From positions 1 through 30,309 of the forward strand of contig JANQLI010000140.1 of the NCBI GenBank assembly GCA_028280675.1: a DNA stretch of 30,309 nt, written 5' to 3'. This DNA comes from Alphaproteobacteria bacterium. GTDB taxonomy: Bacteria; Pseudomonadota; Alphaproteobacteria; SMXP01. The notes beneath the pieces were generated by a model. It was given only the letters and a program-made list of their open reading frames with translations. It was not told the DNA's origin and ran no database searches. This document shows, piece after piece, positions 1-9,168 of this stretch. Each line of letters opens with the position of its first letter. The stretch's first letter is position 1. The translations under genes were made by a program, and so were the position numbers.

Positions 1-59
1 AAGGGTTAACAGATCTTTTCATTAACGCCTTTTCAAATTTCTCAACAAAATCAATCCGC

Positions 60-73
60 TTGACCTGGGTCAA
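60..73. promoter_or_regulatory. FNR/Dnr/NnrR-type operator upstream of narK1
   Basis: The sequence TTGACCTGGGTCAA is a palindrome with TTGACC and GGTCAA arms around a 2-bp centre. This is the form expected for CRP/FNR-family regulators of anaerobic and nitrogen-oxide respiration (FNR, Dnr, NnrR). It lies 65 bp before the narK1 start codon, a distance that fits an activator site near -41.5 of a promoter. No strong -10 is visible, as expected for an activator-dependent promoter. A nearly identical copy at 9903-9916 precedes the porin gene. The regulator itself is not in this window, so which family member binds is inferred. Confidence 0.75.
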
Positions 74-138
74 GTGCCCTGTCGGCCAAAAGTGGAGACA
101 TCACGCTGAATGATTCAGTGGTGTCCTAGGAGGCGGCA

Positions 139-1467
139 ATGATAGCGAATGCAGAACACGGCGTCACAAGTGGGGATCAAACCCGTGCCCTGACGAGTAG
201 CACACTTGCCTTTACAGCATGTTTTGCAGTATGGACGATTTTTTCGATTATCGGTATCCGGATTAAAGAGGATCTTGGACTCAATGACACAGAGTTCGGG
301 ATTCTAGTTGCTACACCTGTTTTAACAGGTTCGTTAAGTCGTCTTGCTTTAGGTATTTGGACGGATCAATTTGGCGGGCGTCTTGTTTATACCCTGCAGA
401 TGCTGATCACGGCTGTGGCAACATTTTTACTCACCACTGTGAGCAGCTATTACATGTTTCTGTTGGCGGCATTAGGTGTTGGACTGGCTGGTGGCGGTTT
501 TGCCATTGGCGTGACATACGTGTCGAAGTGGTATCCGGCCGAGAAACAAGGCACAGCTCTTGGCATTTTCGGAATGGGCAATGTTGGGGCGGCCGTCACC
601 AACTTTGGGGCGCCTATCTTACTCGTGGCGCTTGGTGGTATATGGCAAAATGTTGCCATGTTCTATTCCGTTGCTCTCGGGATTACGGCCATCTTGTTTT
701 ATGTGTGCACGAAGGATGATCCAGAACTGGCCAAACGAAGAGCGCATAATATTGCACATGAACCCTTCCTCAAACAATTAGAGCCTTTAAAACAACTGCA
801 AGTATGGCGGTTCTCGCTTTATTACTTCTTTGTGTTTGGCGCCTTTGTTGCTCTTGCTCTTTGGCTTCCGCGATTTTACATGGGCACGTATGGCCTTGAT
901 TTGAAAACCGCGGGCCTTCTCACAGCCATGTATTCCTTACCTGGTTCTGTCTTCCGCGCACTCGGTGGATATTTATCCGATGTTTATGGCGCGCGGCGCG
1001 TCATGTATTGGACGTTCATCGCATCTGTCGCATGTACATTTGTAATGTCCTATCCGTCTACGGATTACATCGTGAAAGGGGTAGAGGGGCCTATTGAATT
1101 TAATATCACAATTCCGCTTTATGTGTTCGTAACGTTATCCATTATTCTTGGATTCTTTATGTCTTTGGGTAAGGCTGCCGTCTACAAACACATCCCTGTT
1201 TATTATCCTGATCATGTAGGGTCCGTTGGCGGTATTGTCGGCCTCATTGGCGGTCTAGGCGGTTTCTTCTTGCCTATCGTTTTCGGCATAATGAACGATT
1301 TGATTGGTGTCTGGACCAGTTGCTTCATGCTGCTGACGGTGCTCATCGGTATTGCGCTGACATGGATGCACTTCGCCATCCTGCGTCTGGAAAAACAACT
1401 TCTGCCCGAACTTCGCAAGCCTCGGCATTTGCCAGAGCTTGAAGATCTCCATGGTACGAAAGCGTAA
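139..1467 (+). CDS. narK: NarK1-type nitrate/nitrite transporter (MFS)
   Basis: A 442-residue inner-membrane major facilitator protein of the NarK/NasA nitrate-nitrite porter family. Two arginines in the positions that bind the anion in NarK proteins are visible, R68 (GSLSRLALG) and R273 (GSVFRALGG). The nitrate signature glycine-rich stretch GVGLAGGGFAIG lies around residues 113-124, and a second glycine-rich segment near 405-420 ends in GGFFLP. The length and compact loops fit the NarK1 subgroup, thought to be a proton-coupled nitrate importer. The start is set by AGGAGG at 128-133. It is the first gene of a nar operon and lies 12 bp before the second transporter. Transport direction is from family knowledge, not from this sequence. 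Confidence 0.93.
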   Translation: MIANAEHGVTSGDQTRALTSSTLAFTACFAVWTIFSIIGIRIKEDLGLNDTEFGILVATPVLTGSLSRLALGIWTDQFGGRLVYTLQMLITAVATFLLTTVSSYYMFLLAALGVGLAGGGFAIGVTYVSKWYPAEKQGTALGIFGMGNVGAAVTNFGAPILLVALGGIWQNVAMFYSVALGITAILFYVCTKDDPELAKRRAHNIAHEPFLKQLEPLKQLQVWRFSLYYFFVFGAFVALALWLPRFYMGTYGLDLKTAGLLTAMYSLPGSVFRALGGYLSDVYGARRVMYWTFIASVACTFVMSYPSTDYIVKGVEGPIEFNITIPLYVFVTLSIILGFFMSLGKAAVYKHIPVYYPDHVGSVGGIVGLIGGLGGFFLPIVFGIMNDLIGVWTSCFMLLTVLIGIALTWMHFAILRLEKQLLPELRKPRHLPELEDLHGTKA

Positions 1468-1479
1468 AGGAAAGATTCC

Positions 1480-3132
1480 ATGTCAGATACGCAAATGCAG
1501 CAATCACGCCCAGGTGGAACGTCCCCCTCTGCGAACATCAATGTTTGGGACCCAGAGGACAACCAATTTTGGGAACAAACCGGACAACATGTGGCGAAGC
1601 GGAATTTATGGATCTCTATTCCATCTCTTCTCTGCGGTTTTGCGGTTTGGCTCTATTGGAGTGTCGTCACCGTACAAATGCTCAATCTGGGTTTCCCCTT
1701 TGCCCAGTCCGAACTCTTTACTTTGTCGGCGATTGCCGGTTTGTGCGGTGCGACGCTTCGTATTCCCAGCTCGTTCTTTATTCGATTGGCCGGTGGCAAG
1801 TACACGATCTTTATCACCACGCTCTCGCTTATCATTCCGGCGGCGGGCACGGGTATTCTTTTGCAAGATCCCAATTCACCCCTTTGGGCGTTTCAGTTGA
1901 TGGCGTTGTTGTCCGGCTTTGGCGGCGGAAACTTTGCGTCATCCATGTCAAATATCAACTTCTTTTATCCCAAACGCATGCAAGGTTATGCACTAGGTAT
2001 GAATGCTGGTCTTGGTAACTTTGGCGTGACGACCATGCAGCTCTTAGTACCGCTGGTGATGACTTTCGGTCTGTTCGGCGGCGAGTCTATGACATTGCAA
2101 GCCACATCAGGCACATTTATCGGGAAAATTCCTGTTGGAACAGAGACCTATATCCATAATGCCGGTTTTGTGTGGATTGTTTTCCTTATTCCTCTTGGCA
2201 TCGCCATCTGGAAAGGTATGAACAATATCACGGCTGACCATGTTACACCGGAACTTGGCTCATTTGGCTCTTCCTTTGGCATTGTTGTTGGCATGTTGCT
2301 CATCGGCTTGGCGACCGCGACATTTGGTTTGTGGTTGTTGCTTCCTGCGGCCGTGAATGGGGCAGGCATTGAGCTCAGTAAATGGATCGTTGTGCCCCTG
2401 GTAATTGCGCTCACAGTATTCGCGTTGCGGCTTATCCCTGGTCAAGTGCAAACTAATTTAATACGCCAATATAAAATCTTTGATGATAAACACACCTGGG
2501 CGATGACCGTCATCTACACCATGACCTTTGGGTCATTCATTGGTTTCTCTGCTGCGTTTCCTCTCGCCATTAAAGTCATCTTTGGTTTTCAGCATGTCAT
2601 GGTCGATGGCGTTATGACGCATGATCAAGCCAATCCAAGTGGCCCAAGCGCCTTGATGTTTGCCTGGATGGGGCCGTTTATTGGCGCTTTGATCCGCCCT
2701 TATGGTGGGTCATTGGCCGATAAATTTGGCGGGGCGAAGATCACACAGATCATTTCTATTATTATGATTGCATGTGCATTGGGCGTGGCCTACTTCATGC
2801 AAGCGGCTTTCCAATCGGCAACACCCGAGCAGTATTTCTATCCTTTCTTGCTCTTGTTCCTGATCTTGTTCGCGGCGACGGGTATTGGTAACGGATCCAC
2901 ATTCCGCACCATTGCTATTGTGTTTAACAAAGAACAAGCAGGACCTGTTCTCGGCTGGACGTCTGCTGTAGCTGCTTATGGCGCTTTCATCATTCCAAAA
3001 GTGTTAGGCGAAGAAATCAATGCGACCACACCTGAAAACGCGCTGATCGGATTTGCCATCTTCTATGCGCTCTGTGTTGGTATCAATTGGTGGTTCTACC
3101 TCCGTAAAGACGCCTATGTCCGAAACCCATAA
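1480..3132 (+). CDS. narK2: NarK2-type nitrate/nitrite antiporter (MFS)
   Basis: A 550-residue inner-membrane NarK-family porter, longer than the first transporter. Conserved anion-binding arginines are R94 (ATLRIPSS) and R406 (ALIRPYGG). The nitrate signature GFGGGNFASSMSNINFFYP spans about residues 146-164 and closely matches the NarK2/NarU subgroup, usually described as nitrate/nitrite exchangers. The extra length is a soluble N-terminal stretch of about 40 residues and a larger central region (residues 200-340). A Shine-Dalgarno-like GGAAAG lies just upstream, and the gene begins 12 bp after narK1 and ends about 20 bp before narG. Having K1 and K2 types in tandem allows import of nitrate before nitrite is available, then exchange. 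That division of labour is known from other bacteria and inferred here. Confidence 0.93.
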   Translation: MSDTQMQQSRPGGTSPSANINVWDPEDNQFWEQTGQHVAKRNLWISIPSLLCGFAVWLYWSVVTVQMLNLGFPFAQSELFTLSAIAGLCGATLRIPSSFFIRLAGGKYTIFITTLSLIIPAAGTGILLQDPNSPLWAFQLMALLSGFGGGNFASSMSNINFFYPKRMQGYALGMNAGLGNFGVTTMQLLVPLVMTFGLFGGESMTLQATSGTFIGKIPVGTETYIHNAGFVWIVFLIPLGIAIWKGMNNITADHVTPELGSFGSSFGIVVGMLLIGLATATFGLWLLLPAAVNGAGIELSKWIVVPLVIALTVFALRLIPGQVQTNLIRQYKIFDDKHTWAMTVIYTMTFGSFIGFSAAFPLAIKVIFGFQHVMVDGVMTHDQANPSGPSALMFAWMGPFIGALIRPYGGSLADKFGGAKITQIISIIMIACALGVAYFMQAAFQSATPEQYFYPFLLLFLILFAATGIGNGSTFRTIAIVFNKEQAGPVLGWTSAVAAYGAFIIPKVLGEEINATTPENALIGFAIFYALCVGINWWFYLRKDAYVRNP

Positions 3133-3155
3133 CGATTGTGCTGAGGAGGCATCAC

Positions 3156-6100
3156 ATGAGTGCTTTTCTTGATCGGCTGAATTACTTCCGTGAAACACCG
3201 GAGACATTCTCTAACGGCCACGGGATTACCACAAAAGAGAACCGCGCGTGGGAACATGCTTATCGGGGCAGATGGGCGCATGACAAGGTGGTGCGCTCAA
3301 CCCATGGGGTTAACTGCACCGGTTCCTGCAGTTGGAAGATCTATGTAAAAAATGGTTTGGTAACATGGGAGACGCAGCAAACGGATTATCCGCGTACACG
3401 AAACGATCTGCCGAACCATGAGCCACGGGGCTGCTCACGTGGGGCGAGTTATTCTTGGTATCTCTATTCTGCGGCGCGTCTTAAATTTCCCATGGTGCGC
3501 AGTCAATTGATGCGACTTTGGCGTGAGGCTAAAGAGCAATATCCCGATCCCGTGGATGCGTGGAACAGTATTGTCAGCGATCCGGTCAAGGCGCAGTCCT
3601 ATAAATCAACACGCGGCCTTGGCGGTTTTGTGCGTGCCGGGTGGGATGAGGTCAATGAGCTGATCGCGGCGGCTAACGTGCATACGATCAAGAAACATGG
3701 TCCGGACCGGGTGATTGGCTTTTCGCCAATCCCAGCCATGTCCATGGTGTCTTATGCAGCGGGGTCGCGTTACCTCTCACTCATTGGCGGTGTGTGCATG
3801 AGTTTTTACGATTGGTATTGCGATCTGCCGCCAAGCTCGCCGCAGACCTGGGGTGAGCAAACCGACGTACCAGAAAGCGCCGATTGGTATAATTCAAGTT
3901 ACATTATCGCCTGGGGTTCAAACGTGCCGCAAACGCGGACACCGGATGCGCATTTCTTCACTGAAGCCCGTTACAAGGGGACAAAAACGGTTTCCGTGAC
4001 CCCTGATTACAGTGAAGTCGCGAAGTTAACCGATATGTGGCTGAACCCACGGCAAGGCACGGATAGTGCGCTTGCGATGGCGATGGGTCATGTGATCCTT
4101 TCAGAATACCACACCAAGGGCAAAAGCGAATATTTTGACGATTACTGCCGCATGTATACGGATATGCCGTTTCTCATCATGCTGGAGAAAACAGATAAGG
4201 GTTTTGTCGCTGCCCGTAATCTCCGCGCAAGTGACATTGAAGGTGCGCTTGGCCATAGCGATAACACCGAATGGAAGCCAGTTGTCTTTGATGCGGAAAG
4301 CAATGCGCTGACCGTGCCAAATGGGACGATCGGGTCGCGCTGGGATAAAAGTGCCAAATGGAACTTGGAGCTGAAAGCGGCGCGTGGCGACAAGAATATT
4401 TGGCCACTGACCAGCCTCATTGAAAAAAGTGACGATGTCATTCCAGTTGCTTTTCCGTATTTCGGTAACCTTGAGAATGATCAACCGATTTTCCAGGCAA
4501 CAGATCACGCCAGTGTGCTTGAGCGAAATGTGCCTGTGCGTAAGGTGCAGACCAAAGACGGTGAAATCTATGTGGCGACCGTTTTTGATCTCATGGCTGC
4601 GAATTATGGTGTGGATCGCGGTTTGGGGGGTGGCAATGTCGCGTCTGACTTTAATCAAGACATTCCTTACACGCCTGCATGGCAAGAAAAAATTACAGGT
4701 GTGCCGCGTGAACGCGTTATTCGAGTTGCCCACGAATTTGCCGACAATGCGATGAAGACGCGTGGGAAATCGATGGTGATTTTGGGTGCGGCGATTAATC
4801 ACTGGTATCACATGGACATGATCTATCGCGGGATTATGAATCTCCTGATCATGTGCGGTTGTGTTGGGAAATCGGGCGGTGGTTGGGCCCATTATGTCGG
4901 TCAGGAAAAACTCAGACCGCAAACCGGCTGGTTACCACTGGCCTTTGGCTTAGACTGGAATCGTCCGCCGCGCCATATGAATTCAACATCTTTCTTTTAT
5001 AATCATTCGGATCAATGGCGGTATGAGAAACTGCAAGTTGATGAGATCCTTTCGCCGCTTACGGATCAGTCGAAATGGCAGAATTACTCCTTGATCGACT
5101 GCAATGTGCGGTCGGAAAAAATGGGCTGGCTGCCCTCTGCACCGCAGTTACAAGAGAATCCACTTGAATTGACAAAGAAAGCGGCGGCAGCGGGAAAATC
5201 CGCGCCGGAATACATCGTCGAGCGTTTGAAAGAGAAGTCATTGAAATTCTCGTGCGAAGATCCGGACAATCCGGATAACTTCCCACGTAATCTCTTTATT
5301 TGGCGCTCAAACCTGCTTGGGTCCAGTGGCAAGGGTCACGAATATATGCTCAAGCATTTGCTGGGCACACAACACGGCTTACTCGGGAAAGATATTGGTG
5401 AACGCGGCGTGCCGAAACCGCAAGAAGTGGTTTGGCATGATGACGCACCTGAAGGAAAATTAGACCTTGTGGTTACACTCGATTTCCGCATGTCAACCAC
5501 ATGTGTGTACTCTGACATCGTGCTGCCGTCATGCACCTGGTATGAAAAAAATGATCTCAATACATCGGATATGCACCCCTTTATCCACCCGCTCTCGAAG
5601 GCGGTTGATCCTGCGTGGGAAAGCCGTTCCGACTGGGACATCTATAAAGGCATTGCCGAAAAGTTCTCCAAAGTCTGTGTCGGTCATTTAGGCACAGAAA
5701 AAGATGTCGTGGCGTTACCACTTTTGCATGATACGCCTGCTGAATTGGCGCAAGCTTTGACAGTGAAAGAATGGTCGAAGGGAGAATGCGATCCCATCCC
5801 AGGGAAAACCATGCCAAGCCTTGTCGAGGTTGAACGGCATTATCCGGATACCTACAAAAAGTTCACTTCGCTTGGCCCTTTGATGAGCAAAGTCGGCAAT
5901 GGCGGGAAAGGTATCACCTGGAATACTGAAGAAGAGGTGAAATTCCTTGCTGAACTCAACGGCACGGTGGACGAAGAGGGCGTCTCGAAAGATTGTCCGC
6001 GTATCGAAACGGATATTGACGCCTCGGAAGTTGTCTTGTCGCTTGCGCCCGAAACCAATGGGCATGTAGCCGTGAAAGCATGGGAGGCGCTGGGGAATGC

Positions 6101-6914
6101 AACGGGACGTGCCCATAAACATCTCGCAAAATCGAAAGAGGATGAAAAACTTCGCTTCCGCGATCTTCAAGCGCAGCCGCGCAAGATTATTTCTTCGCCA
6201 ACCTGGTCGGGCCTTGAAGATGAAAAGGTCAGCTACAATGCCGGATACACCAACGTGCATGAGTTGATACCATGGCGGACCCTTACCGGGCGTCAACAAT
6301 TCTATCAAGACCATGAATGGATGCGGGCGTTTGGCGAGGGATTGTGTGTCTATAAACCGCCAATTAACACTAAAACGGTGGCGCCTGTCATTGATAAACA
6401 TGGTGATCAGAGAAAACAGGTGGCGCTTAATTGGATCACGCCGCACCAAAAGTGGGGCATTCATTCGACCTATTCGGAAAACCTTCTCATGCTCACCTTG
6501 AACCGGGGCGGCCCTGTTGTGTGGATGAGCGAAATCGACGCTAAGAAAATCGATGTTGAAGATAATGATTGGATCGAACTCTATAACACCAATGGTGCTA
6601 TTGTCGCACGGGCGGTTGTCAGTCAACGCGTGCCGGAAGGCATGACAATGATGTATCACGCGCAAGAAAAGATCATCAACACCCCGAAAAGTGAAATTAC
6701 TGGTGGCAGAGGCGGTATCCATAACTCTGTGACGCGTGCGGTGGTGAAGCCAACTCATATGATTGGCGGTTATGCGCAGCTGTCATACGGCTTCAATTAT
6801 TACGGTACCTGCGGCACGAACCGTGACGAATTTGTTGTTGTGCGCAAAATGGATGGTGTGGAGTGGGTCAACGAACCTGGGTCCTACGAACATAATGAAG
6901 GAGACTTCGCATGA
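3156..6914 (+). CDS. narG: Respiratory nitrate reductase, catalytic alpha subunit NarG
   Basis: A 1252-residue molybdopterin (bis-MGD) oxidoreductase that reduces nitrate to nitrite on the cytoplasmic face of the inner membrane. The FS0 cluster ligands are present as H50, C54, C58 and C93 (HGVNCTGSC and RGCSRG), the His-plus-three-Cys pattern typical of NarG. The molybdenum ligand is D223 in WYCDLPPSSPQTWGEQTD, almost exactly the E. coli position. I chose the ATG at 3156 because a strong GAGGAGG (3143-3149) sits about 6 bp upstream. An in-frame GTG at 3138 would put that site inside the coding sequence. The length matches the family (about 1250). The stop overlaps narH by 4 bp (ATGA), indicating translational coupling. 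There is no twin-arginine leader, consistent with cytoplasmic Nar rather than archaeal-type outward-facing Nar. Confidence 0.98.
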   Translation: MSAFLDRLNYFRETPETFSNGHGITTKENRAWEHAYRGRWAHDKVVRSTHGVNCTGSCSWKIYVKNGLVTWETQQTDYPRTRNDLPNHEPRGCSRGASYSWYLYSAARLKFPMVRSQLMRLWREAKEQYPDPVDAWNSIVSDPVKAQSYKSTRGLGGFVRAGWDEVNELIAAANVHTIKKHGPDRVIGFSPIPAMSMVSYAAGSRYLSLIGGVCMSFYDWYCDLPPSSPQTWGEQTDVPESADWYNSSYIIAWGSNVPQTRTPDAHFFTEARYKGTKTVSVTPDYSEVAKLTDMWLNPRQGTDSALAMAMGHVILSEYHTKGKSEYFDDYCRMYTDMPFLIMLEKTDKGFVAARNLRASDIEGALGHSDNTEWKPVVFDAESNALTVPNGTIGSRWDKSAKWNLELKAARGDKNIWPLTSLIEKSDDVIPVAFPYFGNLENDQPIFQATDHASVLERNVPVRKVQTKDGEIYVATVFDLMAANYGVDRGLGGGNVASDFNQDIPYTPAWQEKITGVPRERVIRVAHEFADNAMKTRGKSMVILGAAINHWYHMDMIYRGIMNLLIMCGCVGKSGGGWAHYVGQEKLRPQTGWLPLAFGLDWNRPPRHMNSTSFFYNHSDQWRYEKLQVDEILSPLTDQSKWQNYSLIDCNVRSEKMGWLPSAPQLQENPLELTKKAAAAGKSAPEYIVERLKEKSLKFSCEDPDNPDNFPRNLFIWRSNLLGSSGKGHEYMLKHLLGTQHGLLGKDIGERGVPKPQEVVWHDDAPEGKLDLVVTLDFRMSTTCVYSDIVLPSCTWYEKNDLNTSDMHPFIHPLSKAVDPAWESRSDWDIYKGIAEKFSKVCVGHLGTEKDVVALPLLHDTPAELAQALTVKEWSKGECDPIPGKTMPSLVEVERHYPDTYKKFTSLGPLMSKVGNGGKGITWNTEEEVKFLAELNGTVDEEGVSKDCPRIETDIDASEVVLSLAPETNGHVAVKAWEALGNATGRAHKHLAKSKEDEKLRFRDLQAQPRKIISSPTWSGLEDEKVSYNAGYTNVHELIPWRTLTGRQQFYQDHEWMRAFGEGLCVYKPPINTKTVAPVIDKHGDQRKQVALNWITPHQKWGIHSTYSENLLMLTLNRGGPVVWMSEIDAKKIDVEDNDWIELYNTNGAIVARAVVSQRVPEGMTMMYHAQEKIINTPKSEITGGRGGIHNSVTRAVVKPTHMIGGYAQLSYGFNYYGTCGTNRDEFVVVRKMDGVEWVNEPGSYEHNEGDFA

Positions 6915-8458
6915 AGATCCGCGCGCAAATTGGTATGGTCCTGAATTTGGATAAATGCATTGGCTGTCATACATGTTCGGTGACCTGTAAAAATGTGTGG
7001 ACCTCGCGCCAAGGCATGGAATATGCCTGGTTTAATAATGTCGAAACCAAACCTGGTGTTGGTTATCCGAAAGATTGGGAGAATCAAGATCGTTGGAATG
7101 GCGGTTGGAAAAAATCCGGCAAAAATATCAAGCCGAAAATGGGCGGGAAATTTACCTTGCTCTCCAAGATTTTTGCCAATCCGGACCTACCCGAAATTGA
7201 TGACTATTATGAGCCTTTTACTTTTGACTACGAGCATATTCAAAAAGCGCCAGAAGTGAAAACGCCGCCAACGGCGCGAATGCATTCGTCCTTAACCGGT
7301 GAGAAAATGGACAAACCCGTATGGGGGCCGAACTGGGAAGAAATACTTGGCGGTGAGTTTGAGAAACGCAGTCAAGATTACAATTTTAAAAACGTACAGA
7401 AAGACATCTATGGTGAATTTGAAAATACCTTCATGATGTATTTGCCGCGTTTATGCGAACACTGTCTCAATCCGGCCTGTGTGGCTGCGTGCCCGAGCGG
7501 CGCTATCTATAAACGCGAAGAAGACGGTGTGGTGTTGATTGACCAACAGAAATGCCGGGGTTGGCGCATGTGCGTCAGTGGCTGTCCTTATAAAAAAATC
7601 TATTACAATTGGCAGTCTGGGAAATCGGAAAAATGCACGCTCTGTTATCCGCGGCTTGAGGCGGGTGATCCCACTGTTTGTTCTGAGACCTGTGTAGGCC
7701 GCATTCGCTATCTGGGCGTCCTGCTTTATGATGCGGATCGTATCGAAGAGATTGCTGCGACCGATGATGAAGCAGACCTTTATGAAGCGCAGTGCAGTCT
7801 GTTTCTTAATCCGCATGACGAAGATGTGATTTCCCGGGCGAAAACCGATGGTGTGCCGGACAGTTGGCTGCAGGCTGCGAAAGAGTCGCCGATTTATAAA
7901 ATGGCGATGGAGTGGAAAGTCGCCTTCCCGCTGCATCCGGAATACCGCACACTTCCAATGGTCTGGTACATTCCGCCGCTCAGTCCCATTCAATCATCCT
8001 ATGAAAAGGGTGAAATTCCAGGGGATGGTGTTTTACCTGATGTAGAATCTTTGCGCATTCCTGTGATGTATCTCGCTAATATGTTGACGGGCGGTAAAGA
8101 AGAACCCGTCGTCCATGCGCTCGAACGCATGATGGCTATGCGGCAATATATGCGGGCGCAAGTGGTGGATGGCGTGATGGATCAAGTGGTTTTGGACCGC
8201 GTTGGTTTGAATGAAAAAACTGTCAAAGACATGTACAACATCATGGCCATTGCCAATTACGAAGATCGTTTCGTTATCCCCACCAATCACAAAGAGTATG
8301 CGGGTGAAACACCCTTCGACAACGACATTGCTTTTGATGTGCGCTCTTCTTGCGGGTTTAGTTTCGGAGACGGTTGTTCTGCCTCGGGTTCAAGCCAAAG
8401 CAGTCTTTTTGGGTCGCAGACTCATGGCAATACGCTCAATGGTAATGTGCGGAGATAA
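6911..8458 (+). CDS. narH: Respiratory nitrate reductase, iron-sulfur beta subunit NarH
   Basis: A 515-residue four-cluster ferredoxin-like subunit that carries electrons from NarI haems to NarG. The cysteine groups are C16/C19/C22/C26, C182/C185/C190/C194, C215/C221/C225 and C242/C245/C257/C261. In the third group the motif is CRGWRMC, with W218 in the position of a cysteine. This is the hallmark of the [3Fe-4S] centre of NarH, the other three clusters being [4Fe-4S]. The length and the C-terminal GFSFGDGC segment match the family. The start codon overlaps the narG stop. NarJ begins 2 bp after its stop codon. Nothing appears missing or truncated. Confidence 0.98.
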   Translation: MKIRAQIGMVLNLDKCIGCHTCSVTCKNVWTSRQGMEYAWFNNVETKPGVGYPKDWENQDRWNGGWKKSGKNIKPKMGGKFTLLSKIFANPDLPEIDDYYEPFTFDYEHIQKAPEVKTPPTARMHSSLTGEKMDKPVWGPNWEEILGGEFEKRSQDYNFKNVQKDIYGEFENTFMMYLPRLCEHCLNPACVAACPSGAIYKREEDGVVLIDQQKCRGWRMCVSGCPYKKIYYNWQSGKSEKCTLCYPRLEAGDPTVCSETCVGRIRYLGVLLYDADRIEEIAATDDEADLYEAQCSLFLNPHDEDVISRAKTDGVPDSWLQAAKESPIYKMAMEWKVAFPLHPEYRTLPMVWYIPPLSPIQSSYEKGEIPGDGVLPDVESLRIPVMYLANMLTGGKEEPVVHALERMMAMRQYMRAQVVDGVMDQVVLDRVGLNEKTVKDMYNIMAIANYEDRFVIPTNHKEYAGETPFDNDIAFDVRSSCGFSFGDGCSASGSSQSSLFGSQTHGNTLNGNVRR

Positions 8459-8460
8459 CC

Positions 8461-9159
8461 ATGAAGACATTTAAAATTTTGGGCCTATTGCTCACTTATC
8501 CTTGGGACGAATTGCAAGCGCATATGTCGGAATTAGAGTCCACACTCCGTGCTGAGGGAATCCTGCGCAAAAAGGATTTGTCTCGACTTATACCTTTCAT
8601 GGCGCGACTAGCCGATGAAGACTTACTCACGCTTCAAGAAGAGTATGTGAGTCTCTTTGATCGCGGGCGGGGTAATTCGCTCCATATGTTCGAACATGTC
8701 CATGGCGAGTCCCGTGATCGTGGTCAAGCGATGATCGATTTGTCGAATATGTACCGGTCGAAGGGGCTTGAGCTTGATGCCGCTGAGCTTCCGGATTATG
8801 TCCCGCTCTTCCTTGAGTACATTTCTCTCTGTCCGTTTGGCGAGGCACAGGCCCTGTTGGGTGAGGCCGTGCATATCTTTGCAACAATCGGTGAACGCTT
8901 GAGAGCGAAAAACAGCGACTATGCGATCATCTTCGATGTTTTGCAGACCTTGACCGCTGTTAAAGTAGATCCTGCCGTTTTGGAGGCGGCACGAAAGGCG
9001 TTTGAGATGGATGAGGACAGTCTCGAGGAACTTGACCGTGAATGGGAAGAGGCACCTGCTTTTGATAACACATCGGCGAAGATGTGTCAGAGCTGTGAGT
9101 TGAATCCGCTGGCGTCACAAAACTCTGATGCACAATCTGCGAACACATCATCGTTATAG
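8461..9159 (+). CDS. narJ: Nitrate reductase assembly chaperone NarJ
   Basis: A 232-residue all-helical chaperone of the TorD/NarJ family. It binds apo-NarG and guides molybdenum-cofactor insertion and membrane attachment, and is not part of the final enzyme. Recognisable family features are the N-terminal LLTYPWDELQAHMSEL-like helix, the segment SLFDRGRGNSLHMFEHVHGESRDRGQAM at about residues 61-88, and the LPDYVPLFLEYIS segment around residue 109. The C-terminal tail carries a CxxC (MCQSC), a feature I cannot assign. It sits between narH (2-bp gap) and narI (9-bp gap), its normal place. The Shine-Dalgarno-like GGAGA lies within the end of narH. Confidence 0.95.
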   Translation: MKTFKILGLLLTYPWDELQAHMSELESTLRAEGILRKKDLSRLIPFMARLADEDLLTLQEEYVSLFDRGRGNSLHMFEHVHGESRDRGQAMIDLSNMYRSKGLELDAAELPDYVPLFLEYISLCPFGEAQALLGEAVHIFATIGERLRAKNSDYAIIFDVLQTLTAVKVDPAVLEAARKAFEMDEDSLEELDREWEEAPAFDNTSAKMCQSCELNPLASQNSDAQSANTSSL

Positions 9160-9168
9160 GAGACAACA

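Noticed and set aside
3138..3155. In-frame GTG that would extend NarG by 6 residues
   Set aside because: The extension encodes the Shine-Dalgarno sequence GAGGAGG itself, and the ATG at 3156 has ideal spacing from it.
4101..4922. 273-codon open frame on the minus strand inside narG
   Set aside because: It lies wholly antisense to conserved NarG sequence, has no recognisable family and no ribosome site; typical shadow frame.
5715..6758. 347-codon open frame on the minus strand inside narG
   Set aside because: It is antisense to the conserved C-terminal half of narG, and its protein shows no known domain pattern.
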